Source: an uncultured Pseudomonadota bacterium
GTDB taxonomy: Bacteria > Pseudomonadota > Gammaproteobacteria > Steroidobacterales > Steroidobacteraceae
Length of the DNA: 64,000 nt
Assembly (NCBI GenBank): GCA_903828595.1
Contig: CAIKMS010000026.1
Location: forward strand, 62,001-126,000
Direction: 5' to 3'
Every line of letters begins with the position of its first letter. Position 1 is the stretch's first letter. The position numbers and the translations under genes are program-made. Positions 62,869-64,000 of the stretch are shown here, in pieces. The notes below the pieces were generated by a model, which made no database searches, was not told where the DNA came from, and saw only the letters and a program-made list of their open reading frames with translations.

Positions 62869-64000
62869 GGGGGCGCACCAGTTTTCCTGTGGGATTAACG
62901 GCCAATTGAGGCACAAAGCGCATCACCGCCGGCACTTTATGCGGCGCCAGAGTATCGCGGCATCGCGCTAAGAGTTCGTCCTTGATAGCCAGCTCATCGG
63001 TAGGGCTGTATTGACTGGAGTCCTTTAGAACGACGTCAGCTGCGACTAACGCGCCGACGATAGGGCTCTTACGCGAGTAAACCAGTGACAGATGCACTCG
63101 TGGATCCTTGTTCAGTAACGCTTCTACTTCCTCGGGATGGACTTTGAGTCCGCCGATGTTTATCACACCGGTCTTTCTTCCTCTAAAATGGTAGCGGCCG
63201 TCTAACAGCTCAACCAGATCACCGGTATCGACAAAGCTATCGGCGCCGATAATTGCCTCTGTATCCTGACCGAGGTAATGCCTTGCATTCCGTTGCGATT
63301 TGATACGTAACGTGCCGTCAACGACGCGTAATTCAACGGGTCTGTGCGGATCATTGACGTATTCCATCGGGAATCCCGCCAGTCCGTCTGTCACCTCAAA
63401 TCCAACACCGGCCTCGGTGGAGGCAAACGCGTGTGAGATTGCGGCTTTCGGGAAGGTTGCTTTTAGATGATCCAGAATCGATTGATCCGCAATTTCACCA
63501 GACAGTCGTATGTAATGGGGCGAGATGACCCGAGCCTGGCCAGTCATTAAAACACCGCGCCAGTGCGACGGCGTACCGGAGATGTGCGTTACCTGGTGGG
63601 TACTGACACGGCTTAAAAAACTATGGGTAGGCTCATGCGGGCTGGTCAGGACTAATGGCGTTTGGCTTATTAGGGCCCGCAGTAGTATTTGCAGCCCGCC
63701 ATACCGACGCACATCATAAAACGTACTCCAGATCACGACTTCGGTATGGTCACGTCGTGCGGGGAGGCCTCCGGCGAGGCTTTCGACGCTGTGACTCACC
63801 AATTTAGGTAACCCGGAGGTACCAGAGGTCAGTAGTACCCACTCCGTGTCAATATTTTTCTGGGTCGTCGGAAGGTTGACCTGTGGCGCCAGTTTTTCGA
63901 GAAGCTTGATCGTTGCAACCGGAAGCTCGGATAACAGCTGCGTATCGAAAATAACGAGCTGTGCCTCTGCAGTTTTGACCACACTCAACAGTTGCTCACT
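62861..64000 (-). CDS. AMP-dependent acyl ligase, ANL family (partial, runs off the window)
   Basis: The frame is open to the right edge: SEQL precedes the TTG at 63988, and the N-terminal subdomain of the family is missing in what can be seen. The visible 379 codons include WVLLTSGTSGLPKLVSHS, ASTEAG, DTGDLVELLDGRYHFRG and the C-terminal HPEEVEALL and LAVNPTGKLVRPHA, whose lysine is the catalytic A10-type residue. It is an acyl- or aryl-activating enzyme whose acceptor (CoA or carrier protein) is not clear. It is followed by the FabG-like gene with an 8-base overlap. The cluster evidently continues to the right. Confidence 0.88.
   Translation of the reverse strand, partial: SEQLLSVVKTAEAQLVIFDTQLLSELPVATIKLLEKLAPQVNLPTTQKNIDTEWVLLTSGTSGLPKLVSHSVESLAGGLPARRDHTEVVIWSTFYDVRRYGGLQILLRALISQTPLVLTSPHEPTHSFLSRVSTHQVTHISGTPSHWRGVLMTGQARVISPHYIRLSGEIADQSILDHLKATFPKAAISHAFASTEAGVGFEVTDGLAGFPMEYVNDPHRPVELRVVDGTLRIKSQRNARHYLGQDTEAIIGADSFVDTGDLVELLDGRYHFRGRKTGVINIGGLKVHPEEVEALLNKDPRVHLSLVYSRKSPIVGALVAADVVLKDSSQYSPTDELAIKDELLARCRDTLAPHKVPAVMRFVPQLAVNPTGKLVRPHA

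Noticed and set aside
1-64000. CRISPR arrays, tRNA genes, insertion sequences or phage genes
   Set aside because: No regular short direct repeats, no recognisable TPsiC-loop cloverleaf, and no transposase, integrase or phage structural proteins were seen.

Overview
The window is a chromosomal stretch from a Gram-negative, probably gammaproteobacterial, heterotroph. Reasons are an outer membrane TonB-dependent receptor, periplasmic S9 and M14 peptidases, a complete Entner-Doudoroff operon, a cobalamin riboswitch in front of BtuFCD, and an EpsE/F/G/L type exopolysaccharide locus. The mix resembles Steroidobacter/Xanthomonadales-like genomes, but no rRNA or marker gene is present, so the placement is weak. 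I saw no tRNA, rRNA, insertion sequence, prophage or CRISPR array.

Layout. 1-2.3 kb: the tail of an aldehyde dehydrogenase, a DUF1330 protein, and an AsnO/VioC-like 2-oxoglutarate dioxygenase facing an Lrp/AsnC regulator that has two palindromes just before its start codon. 2.5-8.9 kb: a small Cys/His protein, a TonB receptor, an acetylpolyamine amidohydrolase, a quinone oxidoreductase, a DMT exporter and a divergent methyltransferase-like protein. 9-17.6 kb: exported peptidases (S9, M14), an SDR and two overlapping amidohydrolases, one of which has lost its HxH metal site. 17.7-20.8 kb: a carbon-nitrogen hydrolase, a class II aldolase and an MFS carrier. 20.9-26.4 kb: zwf-pgl-edd-eda, every junction a 4-base overlap, facing a GntR/UTRA regulator with a shared inverted repeat in the gap. 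26.5-36.4 kb: cardiolipin synthase, a DUF1684 lipoprotein-like protein, the B12 riboswitch with btuFCD, a GFA protein, a tandem universal stress protein, and a two-subunit molybdenum hydroxylase.

36.6-51.8 kb is an exopolysaccharide locus. A minus-strand block (Wzx-like flippase, OafA-like acyltransferase, DUF6492 protein, Wzy-like polymerase, WecG/TagA transferase) is visibly more AT-rich in its middle part. It is followed by a GH44 hydrolase, the EpsL barrel, and a plus-strand epsE-epsF-epsG-GT2-GT4 operon.

51.8-64 kb is the most unusual part. It is a carrier-protein-based pathway built around a stand-alone amino acid:[carrier protein] ligase (a SerRS-like catalytic core with the zinc triad C/E/C) and a stand-alone carrier protein. 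With them are an acyl-CoA dehydrogenase, an HSL-type esterase, an NTF2-like protein, a hexapeptide acyltransferase, a MetA-like homoserine acyltransferase, a MetY-like sulfhydrylase, a group II PLP decarboxylase, two adenylate-forming ligases and a FabG-like reductase. The ligase family is known biochemically, but I do not recognise this gene set as any described pathway. My inference is a small metabolite made from a carrier-bound amino acid, possibly joined to a fatty acyl group or a homoserine-derived sulfur amino acid. The last ligase runs off the window, so the cluster continues beyond 64 kb.
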